A stretch of DNA of 23,659 nt, from positions 1 to 23,659 of the forward strand of contig DJLG01000012.1 in the NCBI GenBank assembly GCA_002434915.1. Reading direction: 5' to 3'. The DNA is from Proteobacteria bacterium UBA6522 (GTDB taxonomy: Bacteria; Pseudomonadota; Gammaproteobacteria; Steroidobacterales; Rariloculaceae). The notes below the pieces were generated by a model, which was not told the DNA's origin, ran no database searches, and saw only the letters and a list, made by a program, of their open reading frames with translations. Positions 1 to 8,185 of the stretch are shown piece after piece; the stretch's first letter is position 1; every line of letters begins with the position of its first letter. Both the position numbers and the translations under genes were made by a program.

Positions 1-732
1 GCCTGGTCAATGTTTCATGCTTGGCGCGATGGTTTTCAAACAGGTGCAGAACGAGAACAAGTATCTATTCGCGAAAAACTAGAGCAAGGGGCTCGAATCC
101 TCCCTTTCCTTTTAATCGTCCTTGGAATTCTCTTCGTTCTCTACGGAGGAGTTGCAACGCCTTCTGAAGCTGCGGGTGTCGGCGCCATGCTATGTATTGT
201 TTTGGTCGCAGTCATTTACCGAATATGGAGCCCAAAAAAACTATGGAAAATATTGAGTAGTAGCACACGAGAAAGCGTGATGATTATGATGATCATTGGT
301 GCCGCAGCATTATTTAGTTATACGCTATCAAATCTATTCGTTACACAAACAGTAGCCGAATCTATAGCCAATCTTGAAATTAATCGCTGGCTACTACTAG
401 CAATGATAAATGTATTTTTACTAGTTGCTGGATTTTTTCTACCACCAGTTGCAGTCATATTAATGACTGCACCAATACTGATGCCTATCGTGCTTCAGGC
501 TGGTTTTGATCCATACTGGTTTGCCGTAATTCTTACCATAAATATGGAGATTGGTCTTATTACCCCACCAGTAGGGCTCAACCTCTATGTAATTGATGGA
601 ATTGCACCAGACGTTGGATTACCAAGCATACTGCGTGGATCACTTCCATATGTTGGCTTAATGATCTTAGCGATTGTGCTTCTATGTATTTTTCCCCAAA
701 TCGCAACATGGCTTCCGGAACTTCTGTTCTAA
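1..732 (+). CDS. TRAP transporter large permease (DctM family), C-terminal part
   Basis: Integral inner-membrane subunit of a tripartite ATP-independent periplasmic (TRAP) transporter, which imports organic acids or related solutes with a periplasmic binding protein and a small permease. The reading frame is open to the left edge (residues A-W-S precede the first Met at base 10), so the 5' part is missing; about 243 residues remain of a family usually near 430. Several hydrophobic helices are visible, with the typical late segment 'ITPPVGLNLYVIDGIAPDV' followed by a last helix and an 'FPQIATWLP' end, which is characteristic of DctM C-termini. The substrate cannot be told without the binding protein, which should lie upstream outside the window. 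The following gene starts 79 bases downstream on the same strand. Confidence 0.9.
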   Translation, partial: AWSMFHAWRDGFQTGAEREQVSIREKLEQGARILPFLLIVLGILFVLYGGVATPSEAAGVGAMLCIVLVAVIYRIWSPKKLWKILSSSTRESVMIMMIIGAAALFSYTLSNLFVTQTVAESIANLEINRWLLLAMINVFLLVAGFFLPPVAVILMTAPILMPIVLQAGFDPYWFAVILTINMEIGLITPPVGLNLYVIDGIAPDVGLPSILRGSLPYVGLMILAIVLLCIFPQIATWLPELLF

Positions 733-811
733 GCTTAAAAGACTTGTCTCTTACATCTGCAATAGATATGTCTATTCTAAAAAGATCAATTCAAAAGATA
801 TTGGTAAAACT

Positions 812-1840
812 GTGAATCTAACTAATTTACTACTCATTTTTTGTCTGTTTTTCCAGATATCTGCTACCGCACAACAGTCTTCTATTGTTTATGATTTTGA
901 CGAAACCCTAGAAACCGCAAATACTCTTCCAAGAATAAAAAGTCTACTAGTCAGTCAAAACGGCGAATTAATTCTTGAGCAGTACTTTAATGGTGCTAAT
1001 CAAGAGGATCAGAGCAACATAAAATCAGTATCTAAGAGTGTAATTTCTGCTTTAGTGGGTATAGCTATCCATCAAGGTCATATTGATTCAGTTCAACAGC
1101 CTATTACCGAATATTTTGGCGTAGATTGGGCCAATGATAATCCTCTAAAAAAAGAGATTACTGTCCAAAACCTTCTAACAATGCAATCAGGCCTAGAGAC
1201 TACTAGCAACAGAAATTATGGAAAATGGATAGCTAGCTCGAATTGGGTAGCTTTTGCGCTGCAACAGCCACTTGAAACAGTTCCTGGAAGATTAATGGAG
1301 TACAGCACCGGCAATACCCACTTGCTATCAGCTATCCTTACTAAAGCAACTGGCTTAAATACGCTTGATTTTGCACGAGAAGTCCTAACTGAACCTCTTG
1401 GCTTTCAGCTAATGCCATGGCCACAAGATGCTCAGGGCATCTATTTTGGTGGGAACGATATGGAATTAACCCCACGACAGATGCTCTTATTTGGAGAATT
1501 ATATCTAAATCATGGAGCGCTTAATGGAACGCAAGTGATTCCAAGACAATGGATTGATGACACCCTTAGAAATAGCGTTCAATCAAGAAGAGATCGCAGC
1601 CGCTTCTATGGTTATGGGTGGTGGATAAAAGAAATGGCTGGACATAATGCTCATTATGCATGGGGATTTGGCGGGCAATTTATCGTAATTATTCCAACAT
1701 TGGATCTTGTGGTTGTAACAACATCCTCTAGTAACCCAGGATCACAAAGGCGAGCACATACTAGAAGCATCTATGATTTATTAGAATATGATGTAATCTC
1801 ATCTGTATCTAAAGCGCTTGGCTATCCGTCTAGCCCTTAA
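812..1840 (+). CDS. Exported serine hydrolase, beta-lactamase/6-aminohexanoate-dimer hydrolase type
   Basis: Predicted periplasmic or secreted serine hydrolase of the class C beta-lactamase-like family. The frame is open back to an ATG at 674 that overlaps the permease gene, but the GTG at 812 is preferred because it places a signal peptide (hydrophobic run 'LLLIFCLFF', then 'SATA-QQ' as likely cleavage site) at the N-terminus; this gives 342 residues. Catalytic motifs: S72-V-S-K75 (SxxK nucleophile and base), Y164 in 'EYSTGNTHLL' (YxxGN as in NylB-like hydrolases) and 'WGFGGQF' near 285-289 in place of the KTG box. Family members act on esters, amides or D-amino acid peptides; the true substrate is unknown. 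No convincing Shine-Dalgarno is seen before the GTG. It is probably read with the TRAP gene. Confidence 0.8.
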   Translation: MNLTNLLLIFCLFFQISATAQQSSIVYDFDETLETANTLPRIKSLLVSQNGELILEQYFNGANQEDQSNIKSVSKSVISALVGIAIHQGHIDSVQQPITEYFGVDWANDNPLKKEITVQNLLTMQSGLETTSNRNYGKWIASSNWVAFALQQPLETVPGRLMEYSTGNTHLLSAILTKATGLNTLDFAREVLTEPLGFQLMPWPQDAQGIYFGGNDMELTPRQMLLFGELYLNHGALNGTQVIPRQWIDDTLRNSVQSRRDRSRFYGYGWWIKEMAGHNAHYAWGFGGQFIVIIPTLDLVVVTTSSSNPGSQRRAHTRSIYDLLEYDVISSVSKALGYPSSP

Positions 1841-1927
1841 ACACAAAAACTCTCTACTGCAAAATGCATCAATTTTTAGTCTTTTTTATAGACTTCATTA
1901 AAGCAAATATTCTTGATAGGCATATTT

Positions 1928-3265
1928 TTATCTAGCGTCTGAAATTGAACATACCAATTTAGGGTAGTGATAGTACAAGGTTAAGATACGCGCAAAATAA
2001 TTAACATAAAGTGCAGCCCAAAGGCCATTATTTTGAAATGGTGTAAATAACCACCATGCAATTATAAAAATACTAAACGAGATTAACATTGCATTTCGCA
2101 TTTCTGCTGTACGTGTTGCACCAATAAAAATACCATCTAATTGATATGCCCATACCCCTAATAGTGGGATCCCAGTTGCCCATATAAGATAGGTTCGAGC
2201 TGCTGAACGAACGTCATTATCTACTGTGAGCAGATCAATAAACTCTGCACCAAAAATTGCAATAATTAGCGATAGCAATAATGCTACTCCAGCAGCCCAT
2301 TGGGTAGTCATTCGAGCTGCTTGCATCAACCCAACCCTGTTAGCTGCACCAATAGCTCTACCTACTAATGTCTCAGCAGAAAAAGCTAATCCATCAAGAA
2401 AAAAAGCACTAAGCGCCACTAGATGCATCAAAACAGCGTTAGCCGCAAGAATAATATCGCCTTGTTTGGCGCCTTGAGCCATGAACCACACATGAGCAAG
2501 AATAAGCGCCATCGAACGAATCATGATGTCACTATTAACTATGATTGTCCGTTTTAACTGATCAACATCAAATAGGCGTGCATTAGAAGATATCCCGTCA
2601 AACTTTCGTAAGTAGTGCATTGCAATTAATACACCAACAATAGTTGCTATCCATTCTGCTAAAAGTGTTCCAAAAGCAACTCCTCGTACGTCCCATCCAA
2701 ACCCAACAACAAAAAGAGCATCTAATGCGATATTAGTTACATTCAAAACTAACTGAAGAATCAGGCCTATATCTGTACGCCCTAGACCTATAAACCAGCC
2801 AAGCAACGCATAGTTAGCTAATGTTGCAGGAGCCGCCCAAATACGAATATCAAAATAACTTCGTGCAAGGTCTTCTACTTTTTCACTACCACTAAGAAGA
2901 GCAAAAGCAGCTTCACGGATTGGCCACTGAAATAAGATTAGCGATATGCCAATAACGATTGATATAGCTAAAGCTCGTATGAGATTTGCACTGATCTCAG
3001 CATTTTCACTGGCACCAAATGCTTGTGCTGTAAGGCCAGTTGTACCCATACGAAGAAAACCAAACGCCCAAAACACAAAACCAAAAATCAGTGAACCAAC
3101 AGCAACAGCACCAACATATGCAGGATCTGGTATCTGACCAACAACAGCTGTATCTACCACACCTATAAGTGGAGTAGATATGTTCGATAACATGACAGGA
3201 AGCGCTATAGTCAGTATTGCTTTATGAGTAAGAGCTATTTTTGATGTTTCTGTGCTAAGAGGCAT
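1928..3265 (-). CDS. MATE family efflux transporter, DinF-like
   Basis: Inner-membrane multidrug and toxic-compound extrusion antiporter of 445 residues, typical for the family, with about twelve hydrophobic helices in two halves. The N-terminus 'ILTIALPVMLSNISTPLIGVVDTAVVG' pattern (first helix, then the conserved D-T-A-V-G turn) and the repeat at the start of the second half ('LILAHVWFMAQGAKQGDIILAANAV') are MATE hallmarks, and the form resembles the DinF branch rather than NorM. Such proteins export cationic drugs or other toxic compounds driven by Na+ or H+; the substrate cannot be inferred here. It is convergent with the serine hydrolase and lies just downstream of the tRNA-Gly terminator, so it probably has its own promoter. 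The ATG follows shortly after a gap with no other gene. Confidence 0.88.
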   Translation of the reverse strand: MPLSTETSKIALTHKAILTIALPVMLSNISTPLIGVVDTAVVGQIPDPAYVGAVAVGSLIFGFVFWAFGFLRMGTTGLTAQAFGASENAEISANLIRALAISIVIGISLILFQWPIREAAFALLSGSEKVEDLARSYFDIRIWAAPATLANYALLGWFIGLGRTDIGLILQLVLNVTNIALDALFVVGFGWDVRGVAFGTLLAEWIATIVGVLIAMHYLRKFDGISSNARLFDVDQLKRTIIVNSDIMIRSMALILAHVWFMAQGAKQGDIILAANAVLMHLVALSAFFLDGLAFSAETLVGRAIGAANRVGLMQAARMTTQWAAGVALLLSLIIAIFGAEFIDLLTVDNDVRSAARTYLIWATGIPLLGVWAYQLDGIFIGATRTAEMRNAMLISFSIFIIAWWLFTPFQNNGLWAALYVNYFARILTLYYHYPKLVCSISDAR

Positions 3266-3306
3266 AGTCTCAAACTAAATATGCACCAAAAACATGGATT
3301 CAAAAG

Positions 3307-3334
3307 TATGGGCTGATAAAGCAATCAACCCATA
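3307..3334 (-). terminator. Rho-independent-type terminator after tRNA-Gly
   Basis: On the minus strand TATGGGTTGA and TCAGCCCATA form a 10-bp stem (one G-U pair) around an 8-nt loop, followed directly by CTTTTG. It lies about 32 bases after the tRNA 3' end and before the MATE gene start, the right place to end the uvrC-pgsA-tRNA transcript. The U tract is short (four U after a C). Confidence 0.6.
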
Positions 3335-3365
3335 ACAAAACACCAATAAAGTCAAAAGTCTAAAT

Positions 3366-3441
3366 TGGAGCGGGTGAACGGGTTCGAACCGTCGACCTGC
3401 ACGTTGGCAACGTGCCGCTCTACCAGCTGAGCTACACCCGC
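3366..3441 (-). tRNA. tRNA-Gly (GCC)
   Basis: A complete 76-nt cloverleaf can be read on the minus strand: acceptor GCGGGUG pairing with CACCCGC, D arm with AGCUCAGCUGGUAGAGC, anticodon stem CACGU/ACGUG with loop UUGCCAA, T arm with GGUUCGAACC, discriminator U and an encoded CCA end. The anticodon GCC is at 3406-3408 and reads GGC/GGU glycine codons. It lies about 200 bases after pgsA, as glyW does in E. coli. A weak -10-like TACAAT lies at 3457-3462, 15 bases before the 5' end, so the gene may also have its own promoter besides read-through from pgsA; I see no good -35. Confidence 0.97.
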
Positions 3442-3642
3442 ATTTTCTGAGAACGAATTGTAAAACAGACGCTCCCCAGTTACATCAAGAACTAATAGAT
3501 TAAACATGAAAAATATATACCAGCAAAAGAGCATAAAACCTTCTCAGACATGAGCTTAGAAAAAACACTCTCTATGCACACCTATGTAAAACAAGAATCT
3601 AGACAAATAATTTCCGGTAAAAACATGTTTTATATAACTTTT

Positions 3643-4218
3643 CTACATCTTATTTTCATTAATATCTTCCTGTATTACTGACCACGCTGATTTAAGATAG
3701 TCAGTCATAGACCACAAGGTCAACATTGATGCGGCAATAAGAAGAAGCATTCCAATTTCATAAACAGGAATCCCGAAAGACGGTTCCTGATAAAGCCGGA
3801 AACCAATACCAAACATCTGCAAAGTAGTTTTCCATTTAGCAAAAACAGTAACCTTAACGTAGACACTTGCTCCTAGCTCCGACATCCATTCCCTAAGAGC
3901 TGATACTGTAATCTCACGTCCAATAATAACCGCCGCTACAGCCATCATCAGAATAGAGGGATCATTCTGAACTAGAACAACTAGTGCAGTGGCAACAATC
4001 AGCTTATCCGCAACAGGATCTAAAAACGCCCCAAATCTTGTTGTCTGATTGAGACTACGCGCAAGATAGCCATCAAGCCAGTCCGTAATAGCGGCTAGCC
4101 CAAATATAATTCCAGAAGCCTGACTAGCCCATGGGAAAGGAAGATAATAGATCACCACTATCAGGGGAATAGCTGCTATACGAAAGCTTGTTAGCAAATT
4201 TGGTATTGTTATCGGCAT
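3643..4218 (-). CDS. pgsA: CDP-diacylglycerol--glycerol-3-phosphate 3-phosphatidyltransferase
   Basis: Inner-membrane enzyme that makes phosphatidylglycerophosphate from CDP-diacylglycerol and glycerol-3-phosphate, the committed step to phosphatidylglycerol and cardiolipin. The 191-residue length is normal. The CDP-alcohol phosphotransferase motif is complete: D46-W-L-D49-G50-Y-L-A53-R54, then G63 and D67-P-V-A-D71, which bind the metals and CDP. Four to six hydrophobic helices follow or surround it, and the start 'MPITIPNLLTSFRI' matches the family N-terminus. The ATG lies 2 bases after the uvrC stop, so translation is probably coupled, and tRNA-Gly follows; this is the E. coli uvrC-pgsA-glyW order, which strongly supports the assignment over other CDP-alcohol transferases. 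Confidence 0.95.
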   Translation of the reverse strand: MPITIPNLLTSFRIAAIPLIVVIYYLPFPWASQASGIIFGLAAITDWLDGYLARSLNQTTRFGAFLDPVADKLIVATALVVLVQNDPSILMMAVAAVIIGREITVSALREWMSELGASVYVKVTVFAKWKTTLQMFGIGFRLYQEPSFGIPVYEIGMLLLIAASMLTLWSMTDYLKSAWSVIQEDINENKM

Positions 4219-4220
4219 AA

Positions 4221-6068
4221 CTAATCCGAATGAAACTGAGAGTATATTAACCGACCTAGCCGCCGAGAGATGCCCTTTACCTTCATTAAATCATCCACAC
4301 TTGCTCGAGTTATCGCCTGTAACCCACCAAAATTTCTTAGTAAGGCTCTACGTCGTTTTGGACCAAGTCCGTTTATTCCATCCAAAGGAGAGGAGTATTG
4401 CTGCTTTTTTCGACGAGCTTTATGACCCTCTATTGCGAACCGATGAGCTTCATCTCTTATTTTTTGTATTAAGTATAAAGCAGGAGAATTTGCAGGTAGT
4501 TTGATTGCCTGACTAATCCCTCTTAAATAAAGACTTTCACGCCCAGGTTTTCTATCTTGACCCTTTGCTATGGCTACTAACATGACATTTTCTAATTGTA
4601 ATTCCTTAAGCACACTAGCTGCTGCACTAAGCTGCCCCTGCCCTCCATCGACCAATAGAACGTCAGGAATAGAAGCCTCCCCTTTTTTTATTCTTAAATA
4701 ACGTCGTTTAATAACTTGCGCAAGGGCCCCATAGTCATCCCCAGGAGTAATATCAGTCACGTTAAAACGACGATAATCTGCTTTTACAGGCCCATCAGTG
4801 CCGAATACTACGCAGGACCCAACTGTTGCCCCACCAGCCATATGACTAATATCAAAGCATTCAAGCCGATGCGCTAACTTTCCTAGATTCAAGATTTCTG
4901 TTAGAGACTTATACTGCCTTAAAAGACTAGCGCTTGATTTTGCTTTTAAGTCTGCAGCATGGTTTGCATTCGTTAATGCCATCTCTATCCATCGAGCACG
5001 ATCACCACGAAACTTATATTTTATAAGTACTCGACGTTTTGATTTGTTTCCTAACATTTCTGCGAGAGCTTCTGCATCAGACGTAGCTTCACTAAGCAAT
5101 ATCTCACTAGGAGCTTCCCTTCCACCATAGTACTGAAGCAAAAACGACCTCATGATCTCACTTGTATTTTTTTCTGATGGCATTCGGGGGAAATAACTAT
5201 TTGATCCTAGCAACCTACCACTTCTAAAACACATCACAGTTATGCAACAGAGATTTTCCTGATAAACCAAACCTACAACATCAAAATTACCGGAGGCCCT
5301 AGAAACCAGCTGTAAGGATTCGATCTCCTTTAGTTTCGATAATTTATCTCTGTACTCAGCCGCAATTTCAAACTCTAACTTTTCAGAAGCCTCGTCCATA
5401 CTCTTTGCAAGCTTTTCTGTAATAACGCCACTATCACCCTGAAGAAATAATAGCGCATGCTCAATATCACGTTGATAATCATCAGAAGAAATAAGCCCCA
5501 CACAAGGAGCAGTACATCGTTGAATCTGATACTGCAAACATGGTCGTGTTCTATTGGAAAAGTAACTATCTTCACATTGTCGAATCTTAAATATTTTTTG
5601 TAGCTGGCTAAGGGCTTCTTTTACTGCGCTAGCGCTTGGGTATGGTCCAAAATGGCGCCCAGCTATCTTTCGAGGTCTACGATAAGAAGTGAGTCGTGGA
5701 AAATCATGATCGGTACTAACATGGATATAGGGGTAACTCTTATCATCTCGGAGCAATATATTAAAGCGAGGTCTATGCTCTTTAATAAGGTTGTATTCAA
5801 GAATTAAGGCTTCCGACTCCGTCTGAGTAACGGTTACATCAATATTGGCCACCTGGCTTAACATAGCCATTGTTTTAGTATCCTGTGCACGCCCCTGAAA
5901 ATAACTTCCAACTCGACGCCTAAGGTCTTTTGCCTTACCTACATAAATAACCTCACCCTTTGAATTGCTTATCAAATAAACCCCTGGACAATGGGTGAGA
6001 TTAGAAATCATTTCCTTGGGGTTAAAACCCTCGATTTCATTGCCTTTCTTATTTTGTTTTCCATTCAT
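4221..6068 (-). CDS. uvrC: Excinuclease ABC subunit C
   Basis: Dual-incision nuclease of nucleotide excision repair, acting with UvrA and UvrB in the cytoplasm. The 615 residues show the expected order: N-terminal GIY-YIG nuclease (G29-V-Y31, Y42-V-G, basic R50-R-R, and the E in 'TESEALILEYN' near 84-92) for the 3' cut; a Cys-rich linker with 'CLQYQIQRCTAPCVG'; a UVR motif near 215-250 for UvrB binding; the RNase H-like domain for the 5' cut with 'CFDISHMAG', 'LLVDGGQGQ' and 'EAHRFAI' holding the D-D-H triad; and C-terminal helix-hairpin-helix repeats ('INGLGPKRRRALL', 'VKGISRRLG'). It starts 2 bases after the glycosylase gene stop and ends 2 bases before pgsA, a tightly packed operon. A later Met20 is a possible alternative start. 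Confidence 0.97.
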   Translation of the reverse strand: MNGKQNKKGNEIEGFNPKEMISNLTHCPGVYLISNSKGEVIYVGKAKDLRRRVGSYFQGRAQDTKTMAMLSQVANIDVTVTQTESEALILEYNLIKEHRPRFNILLRDDKSYPYIHVSTDHDFPRLTSYRRPRKIAGRHFGPYPSASAVKEALSQLQKIFKIRQCEDSYFSNRTRPCLQYQIQRCTAPCVGLISSDDYQRDIEHALLFLQGDSGVITEKLAKSMDEASEKLEFEIAAEYRDKLSKLKEIESLQLVSRASGNFDVVGLVYQENLCCITVMCFRSGRLLGSNSYFPRMPSEKNTSEIMRSFLLQYYGGREAPSEILLSEATSDAEALAEMLGNKSKRRVLIKYKFRGDRARWIEMALTNANHAADLKAKSSASLLRQYKSLTEILNLGKLAHRLECFDISHMAGGATVGSCVVFGTDGPVKADYRRFNVTDITPGDDYGALAQVIKRRYLRIKKGEASIPDVLLVDGGQGQLSAAASVLKELQLENVMLVAIAKGQDRKPGRESLYLRGISQAIKLPANSPALYLIQKIRDEAHRFAIEGHKARRKKQQYSSPLDGINGLGPKRRRALLRNFGGLQAITRASVDDLMKVKGISRRLGRLIYSQFHSD

Positions 6069-6070
6069 TG

Positions 6071-6712
6071 TTAATTAAGAGATAGATCTCGTGCCAGGGT
6101 TAATACCTCTTTAAACATATCTGGGGTTAGTCTGCCTGTATTCGTGTTGTAGCGACTACAATGATATGAATCAACCATTTTTATTGAACCTGGCAAGTCA
6201 TGTACTTGGCCATGAGCAAAAGAATACCTGCTAAGTGTTAGGTCATAAGCACGTAATACGGCTCCATGAGCAATCCCACCTAAGGCAAAAACAACTGCTC
6301 TTTCAGGCAGCAATAAAATTTCACTCCTAAGATACTTATTGCAGGTACGAACTTCCTGCGTGGTTGGCTTATTCTGAGGTGGCAAACATTTTACAGCGTT
6401 TGTAATACGGCACCCTACAAGCTTTAGATCATCATTAGCTGATTGTGAATCAGCTTTCGTGCATAACCCAAGTTCAAATAAAGTTTGATATAGAATAATA
6501 CCGGCATGATCACCAGTAAATGGACGACCCGAAGCATTTGCACCATGGTGACCAGGTGCAAGACCCACAATAAGCATCGTAGCATTAGGATCACCAAATG
6601 GAGGTACCGGCAAATTGAAATACTCGGGAAACTTGAACCGCTGTACCTCTAAGTAAGAGGCTAGTCGAGGACACTCAGTACAATTTAGATCAAAAGAGGG
6701 ATTGGTTTTCAT
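6071..6712 (-). CDS. Uracil-DNA glycosylase, family 5 (UdgB-like), iron-sulfur
   Basis: DNA glycosylase that removes uracil, and in this family often hypoxanthine or other damaged bases, from DNA. The 213-residue protein has four cysteines suited to a [4Fe-4S] cluster: C11-x2-C14, C109 and C124. Motif 1 is G50-L-A-P-G54 followed by 'HHGANASGRPFTGD', the family 5 form that lacks the catalytic Asp/Glu/Asn of families 1 and 4. Motif 2 is 'SYHCSRYNTNTGRLT', close to the H-x-S...N-T-x-T-G-R-L pattern of the family. A clear GAGG stands 5 bases before the ATG. It is coupled to uvrC (2-base gap), which joins base excision and nucleotide excision repair in one transcript; E. coli has uvrY at this place instead. 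I am confident of the superfamily and fairly sure of family 5. Confidence 0.88.
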   Translation of the reverse strand: MKTNPSFDLNCTECPRLASYLEVQRFKFPEYFNLPVPPFGDPNATMLIVGLAPGHHGANASGRPFTGDHAGIILYQTLFELGLCTKADSQSANDDLKLVGCRITNAVKCLPPQNKPTTQEVRTCNKYLRSEILLLPERAVVFALGGIAHGAVLRAYDLTLSRYSFAHGQVHDLPGSIKMVDSYHCSRYNTNTGRLTPDMFKEVLTLARDLSLN

Positions 6713-6751
6713 TTGCCCTCGTAACTGAAGACTAAAATTTAGACTTCTTTA

Positions 6752-8101
6752 CTAACCTTTTAACTGACCAGCAATACGCATGGCAACCTCCATGGCCTGC
6801 TCATAATTCAAACGCGGATCAACCTGGGACTTATAGGCTTTAGCTAAATCAGACGCCTTAAGTCCCCGTGCCCCACCTATACATTCAGTTACATTTTCAC
6901 CAGTAAGCTCTAAATGAACGCCACCTAAATGACTACCCTCATCTTGATGAATACGAAAAGCTGCCTGCAGTTCAGAGACTATATTGTCAAAGTCACGTGT
7001 CTTATAACCACTCTCTGTCGTTTCAGTGTTTCCATGCATTGGATCACATATCCAAAGCACATGCGCATCTATTTCACGCACAGCCTTAATCACTCTAGGC
7101 AAATGCTTTTCTACCTCTTGCGCACCAAAACGAGTGATAAATGATAAACGACCGGGTTCATTGTTAGGGTTTAATGTCTTAACAAGGCCCTGCAGGTGCT
7201 CAGCAGTCACTGTGACACCAATCTTAATACCCATTGGATTTTTAATACCTCTGAAATATTCCACATGAGCTCCATCAAGAGCTGCGGTTCTCATACCAAT
7301 CCATGGATAATGGGTGGTTAAGTTATACCAGCTGTCCCTATGAGACAGAAAACGTGTTTGAGATTGCTCATAAGGCAAATGCAGGCCCTCATGTGAAGTA
7401 TAGAATTCAATTCGACGCGCTCGAACAACATCTCCTGCCACAGATTCAAAAAACTCCAAAGAGTCCGAAACTGACTGAACAAGTTTCTGGTACTCAGAAG
7501 CCATGGGAGACTCACCAACAAAATCTAAATCCCAGTTTTCCGGATGATGTAGGTCAGCAAAACCTCCATCTATTAAGGATCGCACAAAATTTAAGGTTAA
7601 AGCCGCACGCTCGTAGCCTCTAAGCATTAGCTCTGGATCAGGCTCTCGGTCTTTAGCCGTAAATGGCATTCGATTTACCAAATCACCCCGGTAACTTGGT
7701 AGCGTTATACCGTCACGCGTTTCTTCATCTGCACTCCGAGGCTTCGCATATTGACCTGCCATACGACCCACCCGAATTACCGGCTTTTTTAGTCCTGTGG
7801 CTAGTACCAGCGACATCTGCAGAAGTATTTTTAGCTTTTGAACAACATTGTCAGAGGTGCACTCTTCAAAACTTTCCGCACAATCACCACCCTGTAATAG
7901 AAAAGCCTCGCCACGCTGAGCTTGTGCAAGCTTTTCCTTTAAGGCCTCAACCTCCCAACTTGTAACTAAAGGTGGCAGACTACTTAGCCTCTCTATTGCT
8001 AATTTGAGCTGGGTATCATTAGTATAGCTAGGTTGTTGGCTAGCCTTTAGAGCCTGCCAACTTCCTGGTTGCCAATCGTTTAAATTACTACTCTGTGTCA
8101 T
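6752..8101 (-). CDS. 3-deoxy-7-phosphoheptulonate synthase, class II (plant type)
   Basis: First enzyme of the shikimate pathway: condenses phosphoenolpyruvate and erythrose-4-phosphate to DAHP for aromatic amino acids. The sequence is the class II (AroA-II) form, near 450 residues: 'FLLQGGDCAESF' with the metal-binding Cys, 'RVGRMAGQYAKPRS', 'GDLVNRMPF', 'TSHEGLHLPYEQS', 'WIGMRTA' and 'WICDPMHGNT'. The frame is open to a GTG at 8119, but the ATG at 8101 gives the usual short N-terminus before 'W-x-P-x-SW'; neither start has a strong Shine-Dalgarno, so this remains undecided. Class I enzymes are the E. coli form; class II also occurs in Pseudomonas and Xanthomonas. It lies 39 bases upstream of the glycosylase gene on the same strand and may head the repair operon. 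Confidence 0.95.
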   Translation of the reverse strand: MTQSSNLNDWQPGSWQALKASQQPSYTNDTQLKLAIERLSSLPPLVTSWEVEALKEKLAQAQRGEAFLLQGGDCAESFEECTSDNVVQKLKILLQMSLVLATGLKKPVIRVGRMAGQYAKPRSADEETRDGITLPSYRGDLVNRMPFTAKDREPDPELMLRGYERAALTLNFVRSLIDGGFADLHHPENWDLDFVGESPMASEYQKLVQSVSDSLEFFESVAGDVVRARRIEFYTSHEGLHLPYEQSQTRFLSHRDSWYNLTTHYPWIGMRTAALDGAHVEYFRGIKNPMGIKIGVTVTAEHLQGLVKTLNPNNEPGRLSFITRFGAQEVEKHLPRVIKAVREIDAHVLWICDPMHGNTETTESGYKTRDFDNIVSELQAAFRIHQDEGSHLGGVHLELTGENVTECIGGARGLKASDLAKAYKSQVDPRLNYEQAMEVAMRIAGQLKG

Positions 8102-8185
8102 AGGAACGCGACTATACACTTACCGAGCTTGTCTCTGAACCCGATTTACAGTTTTTCATGCTGGTTTATAGGGAAGCACCACAGT

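Noticed and set aside
674..811. N-terminal extension of the serine hydrolase from the ATG at 674
   Set aside because: It overlaps the TRAP permease gene and would place 46 basic, non-conserved residues before a clear signal peptide.
1841..1927. Terminator between the serine hydrolase and MATE genes
   Set aside because: T-rich runs and a 4-bp AGTC/GACT pairing exist, but no convincing stem with a U tract on either strand.
3352..3534. 60-residue ORF on the minus strand
   Set aside because: It runs through the tRNA-Gly gene; its 'AGVAQLVERHVANVQVDGSNP' type text is the well-known false translation of a tRNA.
7303..7623. 106-residue ORF opposite the DAHP synthase
   Set aside because: It is antisense to strongly conserved DAHP synthase sequence with no ribosome site or family pattern.
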